From Alphaproteobacteria bacterium (GTDB taxonomy: Bacteria; Pseudomonadota; Alphaproteobacteria; Rhodospirillales; Magnetospirillaceae), in assembly GCA_021325215.1 (NCBI GenBank), contig JAJPHO010000045.1:1-53224 (forward strand): a stretch of 53,224 nucleotides of DNA, written 5' to 3'. Below the pieces are notes generated by a model. That model had not been told where the DNA came from. It was given only the letters and a program-made list of their open reading frames with translations, and did no database searches. Positions 16,273-24,120 of this stretch are shown here, in pieces. The translations under genes and the position numbers were made by a program. Positions within the stretch are counted from its first letter, which is position 1, and each line of letters begins with the position of its first letter.

Positions 16273-16557
16273 TTATCGCATCCGCAGCCGCGCGTCGGGA
16301 CGCAGGGCTCCGGGGTTGATATTCGCGCTGTTGTCGGCCGGCGCCGGACCTTCGCCGCCCGGTTCTTCCATCATCTCGGCGGCATGGTGCCCCATCTCCA
16401 GCATCTCACCGATGCCCGGCGGCACGCCCACCGCGGCCAGCACCATGGAGAAGGCTTCGCCGGCGGCTATGTCGGCCACAGGGCTGGACTCCTGCTTCTC
16501 CGGCTCCGGTTCGACCGCAGCGCCGCTCATCGGGACCAGATCCATTTCGTCCTCCAT
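16273..16557 (-). CDS. Hypothetical acidic protein, 94 aa
   Basis: Small, Met- and Glu-rich, no membrane segment. A central helix near AFSMVLAAVGVPPGIGEMLEMG resembles no family I know. It diverges from icmW, and the GGTACC-like element (copy D) lies between the two, suggesting co-expression with the secretion genes. The ATG at 16557 is assumed. Confidence 0.45.
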   Translation of the reverse strand: MEDEMDLVPMSGAAVEPEPEKQESSPVADIAAGEAFSMVLAAVGVPPGIGEMLEMGHHAAEMMEEPGGEGPAPADNSANINPGALRPDARLRMR

Positions 16558-16575
16558 CGTTTACAGTGACCGGTG

Positions 16576-16608
16576 AATTTGTGTATTAGATACCAATTAC
16601 GAATGTTA
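16576..16608. promoter_or_regulatory. GGTACC-like palindromic operator/promoter element, copy D
   Basis: The core is GATACC at 16590-16595. The left flank AATTTGTGTA is identical over ten bases to the flank of copy B, and the right flank is AATTACGAA. It lies between the divergent gene starting at 16557 and icmW at 16622. It is the most degenerate of the four copies. Confidence 0.5.
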
Positions 16609-16621
16609 GTGAATAGGGGTC

Positions 16622-17107
16622 ATGCCCGATTTAAGTAAAAACGGCATTGGTCAGTGGCTCACTGACAAGTCTTCAGCGCTTGGTCGGGCGTTGAGATTTC
16701 AAGCCACCCTCGAACCCTGGACCTGCGATGAAGATCCGCAGGTCCTGCAAGCCGCTATTGATGCCGGGATAGCCCTTGACGCCCCGAATATCGCCGGCGA
16801 GCTTGCTCAGCAGCCGTCGATCGACCTGATTCGACGAGCACTCACCTATCTGTCGCCCGCCCGGCGCTTCGCCCTGTTGGCACACCTCGATGCGCTGGGC
16901 CAACTCCACCACGTCGATATCACCCTCGCGCTTATCGATTCCATCGCCGTCCCGCCCGAGAGCGAGGAGGCCGCGACCGACGTCCTATTCTTGAACAACA
17001 GCCTGGCCGCCCTGGAAGCCCAGCGGCTGCTGCACGAGGTCTTCGACCACGAGCGCCTGACCAGAATTCTCATGGCCATCACCAGCACCGGAGGTCCCCC
17101 ATCATGA
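16622..17107 (+). CDS. icmW: IcmW-like secretion chaperone
   Basis: 161 aa. In Legionella IcmW forms a heterodimer with IcmS and binds effector proteins and the DotL tail. This sequence begins MPDLS like IcmW as I recall it, has the EPWTCDEDP segment matching IcmW ENWTLDGNP near residue 32, then SPARRFALLAHLDALG (IcmW: SGRGLRLLQAIDTV), and FLNNSLAALEAQRLLHEVF followed by a C-terminal LTRILMAI (IcmW: FLKRNIVFERLRLLSRVF, LVLRAL). Length is close to the 151 aa of Legionella IcmW. It overlaps the next gene as ATGA. AGGGG upstream supports the start. Homology is inferred from memory of the family; the order icmW then icmX supports it. Confidence 0.7.
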   Translation: MPDLSKNGIGQWLTDKSSALGRALRFQATLEPWTCDEDPQVLQAAIDAGIALDAPNIAGELAQQPSIDLIRRALTYLSPARRFALLAHLDALGQLHHVDITLALIDSIAVPPESEEAATDVLFLNNSLAALEAQRLLHEVFDHERLTRILMAITSTGGPPS

Positions 17108-17709
17108 CGCCCCGCTCACTGTGCAGCCTGCTGCTCTGCGCGGTCTTGGCCATAGCGCCCAATCTGGCCATGGCCCAGACCGATCCGACCGCTGCGGGGT
17201 GTAATCCCGCCGCACAGACCCGAATCAACAATATTTCCCAAACCGGTGCCCAGAACGCGCTCACGCGCGTCCGGAACGCCTATTCGCAACCGACCTCGGT
17301 GTTCCAGCTCGGATGCTTGAATTCGCTGCTTAGCGGCGGCGGTCTCCCCTCGCTCTTCAATACCAGCGCGATCATGCAGCAGCTGATCAACGCTGCCCAA
17401 AATCAGGTCTGCTCCGCCGTCAACCAGTTGCGACAGGCCACAACGCCCTGCAGCTTCAATGCGAACATGTTCTTCGGTTCCCCGGGGATGCCTTCGCTGG
17501 GCAGTCTCTGCCAGGCGATGCAGTCGGCTGTCGGCAGCACGGGAATCTCAGGCTCCTCCTCTGGCATCGGCGGCTCGCTCTCGACGAGTTCGGGCACGCC
17601 CATCGTCCAGCAGGCCGGGTCGACACCGGCACCTGCGCAGGCGACGCCGGCGTCGAATGCCCCCTCCTCGTCGAATTCGACGCCCCTCGGCACTCTGTTC
17701 AGCAATTGA
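17104..17709 (+). CDS. Secreted cysteine-containing protein between IcmW and IcmX
   Basis: 201 aa with a clear signal peptide (cleavage after PNLAMA). The mature part has five cysteines: one near AGCNP, LGCLNSLL, NQVCSAV, TTPCSF and LGSLCQAM. It ends in a low-complexity Ser/Gly/Pro/Ala tail. It is periplasmic or outer-membrane associated by inference. The cysteines may be substrates for the DsbC-like protein at 3693. It is coupled to icmW by ATGA and followed by the IcmX-like gene. I cannot name a family. Confidence 0.6.
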   Translation: MTPRSLCSLLLCAVLAIAPNLAMAQTDPTAAGCNPAAQTRINNISQTGAQNALTRVRNAYSQPTSVFQLGCLNSLLSGGGLPSLFNTSAIMQQLINAAQNQVCSAVNQLRQATTPCSFNANMFFGSPGMPSLGSLCQAMQSAVGSTGISGSSSGIGGSLSTSSGTPIVQQAGSTPAPAQATPASNAPSSSNSTPLGTLFSN

Positions 17710-17717
17710 GGCGCACC

Positions 17718-18848
17718 ATGCAGCGACACCTTCTCGCGGCCGGCCTACTCGTCGCCTTCTCGGCGGCGCTGTCCCCATCCGAGTCCTGGGCTCAAGCCTG
17801 CGACCCGCCCGGTGCCGCCGCGGCGGCCGGCGAGTCCACTGTCGGCCAGTTGACCACCGTCATCGACACCGGCAGCGCCGCGATCGTTTCCGCGATCACC
17901 ACCGGCGTAGGGCAGCTGTCTGGTAACATCCAGCAGCTGATCGTATCCAATGGCAAGATCGCCGACGCCAACGCGCAAAACATGGCCGTCATGATCCGCC
18001 AGAATAATGAAGCGCAGGTCATGCGGGATTACAGCCCCTCCGGGGGCTCCTGCCAGACGATGTCCGTCACCCAGGGCGTCAGTGCCGCCCAGGTCAACCG
18101 CGACCAGATCCACACCGCGCTGAACAGCACTTCGTTCCAGCGGACAGCGTCCGCTCCCGGCACGCCCGCGGCGGCGGGACGCGACGCCGACGCCATCGAC
18201 CGAATCAAGACCATGAAGCAGCTGTGCCCGCTTCAGAATGGCACCTGGTTCATGCAGTCCTCGACTACACCGTGCCCTGACGTCGATCCGGGTAGCACTC
18301 TCCTGCTGCAGGACACTCTCACCTCCAGCCAGGCTCAGCAGAACGCCGATCAGCTGATTATGACATTGGTCAACCCCGCCTCGCTGCCCAAGGCTCCTCC
18401 AAACATCGACTCTACGCCGGAGGGACGGCAATGGCTGCTCATGCTGAAAAATCTGCTGGCCAACCTGCAGCTGTCCAGCCACATGATGAACTCTCTGAAG
18501 GCCGACAGAATGCCGGTCGCCGACGCTACCTGGATGGCTCAGATCTATCAGGCGGCCGGACTGCCGACCGACCAGCCAATTCCGCAGAACGTCAGCTATG
18601 GACAGCTTCTCAAACTCGACGTTCAGCGGCGCTATCGCAATCCGGACTGGTATACCGCGCTCCACGAGATGGAGCCTGCCGACCTGACCCGTCAGCTGCT
18701 GCATGGCCAGGCGCTCCAGAACGAAATTCTCATGCGCATACTTTCAAGGTTGGAAGATAACCTGACTGTGAATTCCGTCTCGCTGGCCAATCAGGCCCGC
18801 GCCAATGTCACCAATCCGCCCGCGGTGCCTCCGCCGCCGAAGCAATGA
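17718..18848 (+). CDS. icmX: IcmX/TraW-like exported secretion-system protein
   Basis: About 376 aa. A signal peptide ends at ESWA. The C-terminal half follows the IcmX pattern: a cysteine pair around QLCPLQNGTW, an LTSSQAQQNADQLI helix leading to VNPASLP, LLANLQLSSHMMNSL, and a C-terminal block RYRNPDWYTALHEM followed by LLHGQALQNEILMRILSRLE (IcmX: QWINKI, then LLAEINYQ and RQLQERI). IcmX is a periplasmic component needed for Dot/Icm function; R64 TraW is its likely counterpart. The ATG at 17718 with GAGG upstream is preferred over the TTG at 17706. Its position two genes after icmW mirrors Legionella icmVWX. Confidence 0.65.
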   Translation: MQRHLLAAGLLVAFSAALSPSESWAQACDPPGAAAAAGESTVGQLTTVIDTGSAAIVSAITTGVGQLSGNIQQLIVSNGKIADANAQNMAVMIRQNNEAQVMRDYSPSGGSCQTMSVTQGVSAAQVNRDQIHTALNSTSFQRTASAPGTPAAAGRDADAIDRIKTMKQLCPLQNGTWFMQSSTTPCPDVDPGSTLLLQDTLTSSQAQQNADQLIMTLVNPASLPKAPPNIDSTPEGRQWLLMLKNLLANLQLSSHMMNSLKADRMPVADATWMAQIYQAAGLPTDQPIPQNVSYGQLLKLDVQRRYRNPDWYTALHEMEPADLTRQLLHGQALQNEILMRILSRLEDNLTVNSVSLANQARANVTNPPAVPPPPKQ

Positions 18849-18858
18849 GGTTACGACC

Positions 18859-20340
18859 ATGTCCCTTGACGATCTGACCAAAGCCTACGATGCCGGCGCC
18901 CCCGAGACCCCGCCCGAGGAGCCCGCGGACGAAAAACACATCGCTGAAGCCCACGAACTCGGCGAGGGCGCTGAGCACACCGACGATGGACATTCCCGCG
19001 CACCCGACACGACCCATGAAGCTGTCACGGACAACGACGCGGAAAAGGCCGTTCCGGAAAACGTGAGCTTCAGCAAGCTGGCGGAAGACTGGAGCGGCGA
19101 GGAACACCAGACCCTCGCCAGTGAGCGCGGCAATGTCCCGCCCGTCGACGCGCTGCACCAGCTCGCCGGCGCCTTCGGCGACAGGACCGTGGATTTCCCG
19201 GACCAACATGCCCCCGAAGCGCTGCAAGCCTGGATCGATCAGCATATGCAGCACGCGCCCTTCGGCGACCATGTTTCCTTCCACGATGCGCTGCACCAGG
19301 TCATCCAGTATCATTTCGCCACGCGCGGGACGACCGCTTCGCCCCAAGCTGAAGCCACCGCCAGCGGGCCGTCCGCCGCGGAATCGGCCCGCGCCGCCGG
19401 CGGCGGCCAGCCCCACCAGGTCGACGAACCGCCGCCGGCTCTGGACCGCATCAACCCCAGGGTCGGCGCTTCGGCCAGCAGCAAGACCGACCAGAGCAAT
19501 GTCTATCGTCTCGAGGAAGTCGAGATCGGCCGCGACAAGCGAACCATTCCCGGCCCGGACGACATCCCGCCGCAGTTCGCCCAAGGCCAACCCATCCCGC
19601 CGGCGCCGCCGATGATGATGCGCGGGGGTATGGGTGGCGGCATCCCCGCCGGCGGGGCGGGTGCCGGCCTCAGCAACGTCCTCGGCTCGGCGATCGGCGG
19701 CATTTTCGGCTTCGCCACCACCACCACCATGGCGGCGTCGCGGGCCATGTCGCAGCGGATCGCCGAATATCTGGATCGCAATAACGGCCCTGCTCCGGCG
19801 CTGGTCAACCCGGTCGAGCGCGCGGAATCGATGATCGTCGAAGCCGAGCTCGCGTCGAACCGCGTGATCAAGGCCGCCCAGACGCTGCGCGAGCACCCGA
19901 CGATGGCTTCCTTTGTCGAGGAGTTCGACGCGTTGGCCCGTCCCGAGGGCAAGCTGATCCCCGATGTCATCCGCCATATGAAGCCCGGCGGAAAGCAGGA
20001 AACGCTTTGGGATCGCTTCCAAACCGCCATGGCGGGTGACTCCTCCTTCGCCGAGGCGCACAAATCGCTGGCCAAGGAGCTCGCCTCCCACGAATCGGCC
20101 TGGGCCGGCGCCACCGAGGCGGTCGCCGCCGCCAAGGGCGCTCCCGACCAGCTGTGGGCGCGTTTCGACCGTGCGACCTCTGACGTGCGCGCTGCCACCC
20201 AGGACCTTCCAGGCGAGCCCGGCAAGTCGTTCGCCGACATGGCGCGTGGTTTCGTCGAAAAGCTGCAGACGGCGTTCGCCCGCGTGTTCCGGCTGGCGCC
20301 GTCGCGCAACGGCTCCTCTCCTTCCATGTCCGCATCGTGA
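18859..20340 (+). CDS. Hypothetical acidic protein with Gly-rich central segment, 493 aa
   Basis: Not recognised. The N-terminal third is strongly acidic (Glu, Asp, His). A middle part about residues 85-155 is helical with HQLAGAFGDRTVDFPDQH. Then a Pro-rich linker is followed by a Gly-rich stretch and GLSNVLGSAIGGIFGF (about residue 285), which could insert in a membrane. The last 200 residues are helical and charged. There is no signal peptide. It follows the IcmX-like gene by 10 bases and precedes the HD-GYP gene by 16, so it is part of the icmW operon. A scaffold or secreted substrate role is possible but unsupported. Confidence 0.6.
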   Translation: MSLDDLTKAYDAGAPETPPEEPADEKHIAEAHELGEGAEHTDDGHSRAPDTTHEAVTDNDAEKAVPENVSFSKLAEDWSGEEHQTLASERGNVPPVDALHQLAGAFGDRTVDFPDQHAPEALQAWIDQHMQHAPFGDHVSFHDALHQVIQYHFATRGTTASPQAEATASGPSAAESARAAGGGQPHQVDEPPPALDRINPRVGASASSKTDQSNVYRLEEVEIGRDKRTIPGPDDIPPQFAQGQPIPPAPPMMMRGGMGGGIPAGGAGAGLSNVLGSAIGGIFGFATTTTMAASRAMSQRIAEYLDRNNGPAPALVNPVERAESMIVEAELASNRVIKAAQTLREHPTMASFVEEFDALARPEGKLIPDVIRHMKPGGKQETLWDRFQTAMAGDSSFAEAHKSLAKELASHESAWAGATEAVAAAKGAPDQLWARFDRATSDVRAATQDLPGEPGKSFADMARGFVEKLQTAFARVFRLAPSRNGSSPSMSAS

Positions 20341-20356
20341 GTGTCGGGGGCGCGTG

Positions 20357-21052
20357 ATGGGCGCAGATGATTTCGATTTCCTCAGCGGCGAGCTTTCGGC
20401 GATCGGCCAGATCAAAGGGCTGATCGCCCAGAACTTCTCGATGCAGCACAAAGTCCACCACCGGGAAGTCGAGTTGGTCTTGCGGCTCGCCCGGGCCGCC
20501 GAATGCAGAGATCCGGAGACGGGCAACCACATCATCCGGATGGCGCTCTATGCGGCTCTCATCGCCCGCGAGCTCGGCATGGCTGCGCCCTATTGCGACA
20601 TGATCAAGCGGGCGGCGCCGCTGCACGACATCGGCAAGCTCGGCATTCCTGACAATATCCTCTTGAGCCCGAACCGGCTCACCACCATCGAATTCGATGT
20701 GATGAAGCAGCATCCCAGCATCGGCCATTCCATCTTGTCAGGCAGCGATTCCCCCCTGATCCAGATGGGCGCCCAGATCGCGCTGCATCATCATGAGAAG
20801 TTCGATGGCACTGGATACCCCGATGGCCTGGCCGGCGAGCAGATCTCGCTGCCCGGGCGGATCGTCGCTGTCGCCGACGTCTTCGACGCCCTGACCTCCT
20901 CTCGACCCTACAAGAAAGCTTGGTCCCTCGAGCGAACCCGTGAACACATGCTCGGCCTCAGCGGATCGCATTTCGATCCGGGCTGCGTCGACGCGCTCTT
21001 CAGCGCGTGGCCTGACGTTCTGAAAATCCACCAGCAGCTGCTGGACACCTGA
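20357..21052 (+). CDS. HD-GYP domain phosphodiesterase
   Basis: 231 aa. HD-GYP proteins hydrolyse cyclic dinucleotides, usually c-di-GMP. Seen here: H...LHDIGKLGIPDNIL near residue 90, HHHEKFDGTGYPDGLAG near residue 148 (the HHExxDGxGYP signature), and VADVFDALTSSRPYKKAW near 175. All the metal-binding residues I can pick out are present. There is no receiver or sensor domain; a short N-terminal helical segment precedes the catalytic domain. It is the last gene of the icmW operon. It could link c-di-GMP level to transfer or piliation, or lower it in the recipient if translocated. Confidence 0.88.
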   Translation: MGADDFDFLSGELSAIGQIKGLIAQNFSMQHKVHHREVELVLRLARAAECRDPETGNHIIRMALYAALIARELGMAAPYCDMIKRAAPLHDIGKLGIPDNILLSPNRLTTIEFDVMKQHPSIGHSILSGSDSPLIQMGAQIALHHHEKFDGTGYPDGLAGEQISLPGRIVAVADVFDALTSSRPYKKAWSLERTREHMLGLSGSHFDPGCVDALFSAWPDVLKIHQQLLDT

Positions 21053-21084
21053 CCGCTTCTGCAGCGGCTCTACCAGGCTAATCT

Positions 21085-21507
21085 CTACGGGCTTGTGTCC
21101 CCGGCCGGCCCGGCCGGCGGCGAAATCATCGTGCGATGATAGTGCGCCCCAACGATTTCCACCGGAATGATGACGGCGCAGAACGCGGCCGCCACGATGT
21201 TCAGTGTCTCCGCCTCCGCGGCGAAGGCCACCGCGGCGGCCAGCCACATGAACGGAGCCACGCGTCCATGGGCAATGATGCCAAGCCGATGCCACCAGAC
21301 GATCACGGTTGAGCGCTTCGCGCTCGACGACGCGCTATGGAAGCACCAGCTGAGAAATCCGAGGCCCAGGACGAAGCCTGAAAAAGTGATCCCGACCAGC
21401 ACCACGCCGAGCCTGCTGAGAACGGGATTGTTCCAGAGGGCTAGCCACTCGGCGGCAAAGATCGGAATCACAAACAGGATCGCCCACAGTTTGGCCGGAG
21501 ACCGCAT
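21085..21507 (-). CDS. Small polytopic membrane protein
   Basis: About 140 aa with about four membrane segments: LWAILFVIPIFAAEWLAL, VLVGITFSGFVLGLGFLSW, FMWLAAAVAFAAEA and IVAAAFCAVIIPVEIV. No family recognised. The start is the ATG at 21507 (a TTG one codon upstream is possible). It is the last gene of the long DotD-to-pilus run and converges on the HD-GYP gene. It begins 29 bases after the ATPase gene. Confidence 0.6.
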   Translation of the reverse strand: MRSPAKLWAILFVIPIFAAEWLALWNNPVLSRLGVVLVGITFSGFVLGLGFLSWCFHSASSSAKRSTVIVWWHRLGIIAHGRVAPFMWLAAAVAFAAEAETLNIVAAAFCAVIIPVEIVGAHYHRTMISPPAGPAGDTSP

Positions 21508-21536
21508 CAAGCAGCTTTCCCTTCAGGCTGTGCTGT

Positions 21537-22532
21537 TCAGCGCGCCGGCGCGGCCGCCGGCGCCATCATCCTCGCCTGCTGGGATTGAATGATGGTCCGC
21601 AGGGACTGGAACTGCCCGTTGCGGATGGTGTTGCGCACCGGATCGCCCGCGGACGGACCGGCGAACAACATGGTCATGTCCAGACTGCGGCCCAGCGTCT
21701 GATGGACGACGCCGCAGATGCCATTCGCCAGCACCGATTTGGCGAGCTCACCCATCTGGCGGGCGGCGAGCTGGTAGAGGCTTTCCAGCCCCTCCTCGAT
21801 CGAGCCGCCATGGGTAGATGCGACCACCAGCTGGCCCGCCTCCGACATGCGCAGGACCTGGCACGCCGCCTCGGCCGAGCGGATCTCGTTGACACCAAGG
21901 TAGCGCGGCCTGGTTCGCATGGAGCGGCGCAGCGCCCCCTCCCAGCCGGCATCGCCCTCGACCATCTCCTCCGTGCAGAGGCCATGCCCGTTCGGGCCAT
22001 AGACACCGCTCAGCGTGAGTTCCTCGACGTCTTGGATGATCTGGGCGAAGCCGCCGTACCGCGTCAGCCAGTTCTTGAACAGCGCGCCGGCGGTGGTGGT
22101 CTTGCCCATGCTGATGCCGCCCACGATCAGGACCAGGCCGCGCTTCTTGCCGACCTCCTCGAGGATGGACTGCCGGCGAGTGTCGATCCCAAGCTCGTGC
22201 AAATGCGGCACCTCCAGCTTGGGCCGCCGAAGGTGGTAGCATTCCCCTGCGATTACATCGTGGATGACGGTCACGCGGAACCGGATCGGCTCGTAGCGCA
22301 CCGAGAACTCCTCGCGCCCTTTCGCGGCCAGACCGATCATGCTGTGCAGCCGATCGATGTCGTCGAAAAGCTCGTCGGGGAAATCCATCAGCACATCGAT
22401 GTCGCGCTGACGTTCGGTCGGCAAATATTTGGCGATCAACCGCCTGCCAGCCTGAGCTTCCGCGGCCGGCCGGATATAGAGGTCCGTGAACCCCAGCTGC
22501 ATGAATTCCTCAGACGCCACCTGGGTCGCCAT
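21537..22532 (-). CDS. PilT/DotB-type secretion ATPase, second copy in the pilus operon
   Basis: 331 aa. A hexameric VirB11/PilT-class ATPase: an N-terminal domain with TDLYIRP (compare SDIHIRP/SDITF of the family), Walker A GGISMGKTTT near residue 140, a Glu-rich box QIIQDVEEL, Walker B RPRYLGVNEIRS and a THGGS box (THxxS of PilT). It is distinct from the DotB gene at 33948. Its position after PilV at the end of the pilus genes suggests pilus retraction or assembly. GAGGAAGCACT before the ATG at 22532 fixes the start. Confidence 0.8.
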   Translation of the reverse strand: MATQVASEEFMQLGFTDLYIRPAAEAQAGRRLIAKYLPTERQRDIDVLMDFPDELFDDIDRLHSMIGLAAKGREEFSVRYEPIRFRVTVIHDVIAGECYHLRRPKLEVPHLHELGIDTRRQSILEEVGKKRGLVLIVGGISMGKTTTAGALFKNWLTRYGGFAQIIQDVEELTLSGVYGPNGHGLCTEEMVEGDAGWEGALRRSMRTRPRYLGVNEIRSAEAACQVLRMSEAGQLVVASTHGGSIEEGLESLYQLAARQMGELAKSVLANGICGVVHQTLGRSLDMTMLFAGPSAGDPVRNTIRNGQFQSLRTIIQSQQARMMAPAAAPAR

Positions 22533-22552
22533 AGTGCTTCCTCTCATTTCTT

Positions 22553-22582
22553 GGCGAGGGCGGCCGCCAGGCCGCCCTCGCC
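22553..22582. terminator. Strong hairpin between pilV and the ATPase gene
   Basis: A perfect 13-bp GC-rich stem (22553-22565 with 22570-22582) and a 4-base loop, placed just after the pilV stop codon. There is no T-tract. It may partly terminate or stabilise the 3' end of the pilus transcript and so lower expression of the ATPase gene downstream. Confidence 0.5.
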
Positions 22583-22588
22583 CGTTCC

Positions 22589-23593
22589 TCAGTACCAGAT
22601 GACGAAATTCGCCGTAGCGGACGGGGCCTGCCACGTCTTGCTCGTGCCGTTGCAGTAGAGCGTTGCGCCGGTGGCGCTCTGCCCCAGCTGGCCCGAGATC
22701 AAGCAGGCAGTCCCCACCGTCTGCAGGGCGGCCGGCAGCAGCGTGTCGCCGGCGACAATCCCGGCCGGCGCCGACACCCAGACCAACGTCGTGTCGCAGA
22801 CCATCAGTCCGAGCGACGCATTTTGAGCCAGCACGCCAGCGGTCGGACAGGCGGCGCCGGCCGCCACCGTCGCCATGGCAGTAGCATGCGCACCCAGGCT
22901 CATCGCATTGCTGACGCCGTTGTTGAACATGTCGATCGGCGCGTGCATCCGCTGCGGCTCGCTCTGACCTCCAATCGGATAGCGATGGAGGTACGGCGAC
23001 ACGATCTGCGTGCCCTCGAAGTAAGTCGCCGCCACCGGGGTCCCCACCGTCGGCGTGAACGCCGTGCCGGGGAAGTTGGCGATCGCCGTGCTCCAACCGC
23101 CGTCGGTGCCGCTGATCGTCGTCGGCGAATAGGTGTAAACGCAGCCGCCATCACCGCCCAGATTGGCGGAGACATCGCCACAATCCTGGTCGTTAAGAGC
23201 CACCCCGCCGAAATCCTCGACGATCGTTTCCAATTCGCCCGGCGCGATCCGGCGAACCAGAATGACGAACTGCCCGCCGTTGGCCGCCGAATTGACCAGG
23301 GAAGGCCAGAGATAAGCCGGGCTGCCGGTCTGGAGCGTGCTGACCGGCAGGACATAGGTCCCCGCCATCGCATTCGCCTCGACCGTGGCTTCGTTGACCG
23401 TCACATAATTCTGCGCACCGCGCAGAACCTGGGCCATTTGCCAGGACAGGATCTTGTTCTGCCCCCAATGGTAGATACGGCCGGTCATCGGCACTGCGAC
23501 ACCAATCGCCGTACCGATCACAGCCAGGACGATCAGCAGCTCGATGAGCGTGAAGCCCCGCTGCCTATTCATTCTGTTCATCGCGTTTTTCAT
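22589..23593 (-). CDS. pilV: PilV-like minor pilin (tip adhesin prepilin)
   Basis: 334 aa. A type IV prepilin: a short basic leader ending in G before FTLIELLIVLAVIG (cleavage G-F, Glu at +5). The body has the PilV features YVTVNEATVEANA, a Pro/Gly-rich middle and a C-terminal domain with cysteines near ACPTAG, MVCDT, ACLIS and LYCNGT. In R64, PilV is the pilus-tip adhesin whose C-terminus is switched by a shufflon; here no inverted cassette or shufflon repeat follows, so the C-terminus appears fixed. It overlaps the PilM stop (ATGA). Confidence 0.8.
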   Translation of the reverse strand: MKNAMNRMNRQRGFTLIELLIVLAVIGTAIGVAVPMTGRIYHWGQNKILSWQMAQVLRGAQNYVTVNEATVEANAMAGTYVLPVSTLQTGSPAYLWPSLVNSAANGGQFVILVRRIAPGELETIVEDFGGVALNDQDCGDVSANLGGDGGCVYTYSPTTISGTDGGWSTAIANFPGTAFTPTVGTPVAATYFEGTQIVSPYLHRYPIGGQSEPQRMHAPIDMFNNGVSNAMSLGAHATAMATVAAGAACPTAGVLAQNASLGLMVCDTTLVWVSAPAGIVAGDTLLPAALQTVGTACLISGQLGQSATGATLYCNGTSKTWQAPSATANFVIWY

Positions 23594-24120
23594 GGGACCA
23601 CCATCACAATCGCCGCGGCGCCGTTGGGCACGCTCGCCGGCACTGGCATCATGGGACCGGCCGTACCAGCGGAGACCAATCCCCCGCTGACGACGCCCGC
23701 ACCTTCGTAGCCGCTTGTCCGCTGCCTAAGCGCCCAAGCAAGCCGCGCAACCTCGACCACACCGGTTCCGGCTGCGTAATAGGTCACGACGACATTCCCC
23801 GCCCCCATCACCGAGACCCAGGCCACCTGGGGGCTATACCAATAGGGAAAGGCCAAGCTGGCGTTGGGGATCACCCCGACATAGCCGGAATTGGCCGCCG
23901 CATAGACCAGCGCCGCCTGGTGCCAGACCATCATGTTGTCCGCAAGGGACAGCACCGCCGAATCGCTTGAGATTTGATCCGGCGTATTGGTCAAAGGCAG
24001 CCGCAATGGAGCGTCTACGGTGCTCATATCGAGCCGGCCGGTGGTCAGCGACGAAAGCGCGCCGAACACCGCCAAGCCGATAAAAACAACCATGGCGCCA
24101 ACGAGAGCCCACACCCCCAC
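23590..24120 (-). CDS. pilM: PilM-like pilus biogenesis protein
   Basis: 176 aa. A single N-terminal membrane segment (LVGAMVVFIGLAVFGAL) precedes a periplasmic domain with NMMVWHQAALVYAAANSGY, LAFPYWYSP and GNVVVTYYA. This is the layout of R64 PilM, although in R64 pilM lies between pilL and pilN. The start is GTG at 24120, directly after the PilS stop. A second prepilin-like role is less likely because no G-FTLIE cleavage site is present. Confidence 0.65.
   Translation of the reverse strand: MGVWALVGAMVVFIGLAVFGALSSLTTGRLDMSTVDAPLRLPLTNTPDQISSDSAVLSLADNMMVWHQAALVYAAANSGYVGVIPNASLAFPYWYSPQVAWVSVMGAGNVVVTYYAAGTGVVEVARLAWALRQRTSGYEGAGVVSGGLVSAGTAGPMMPVPASVPNGAAAIVMVVP

Noticed and set aside
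21098-21120. GC-rich palindrome as terminator between convergent genes
   Set aside because: It lies within the coding end of the 21085-21507 gene and has no T-tract; it is likely a codon-composition effect.
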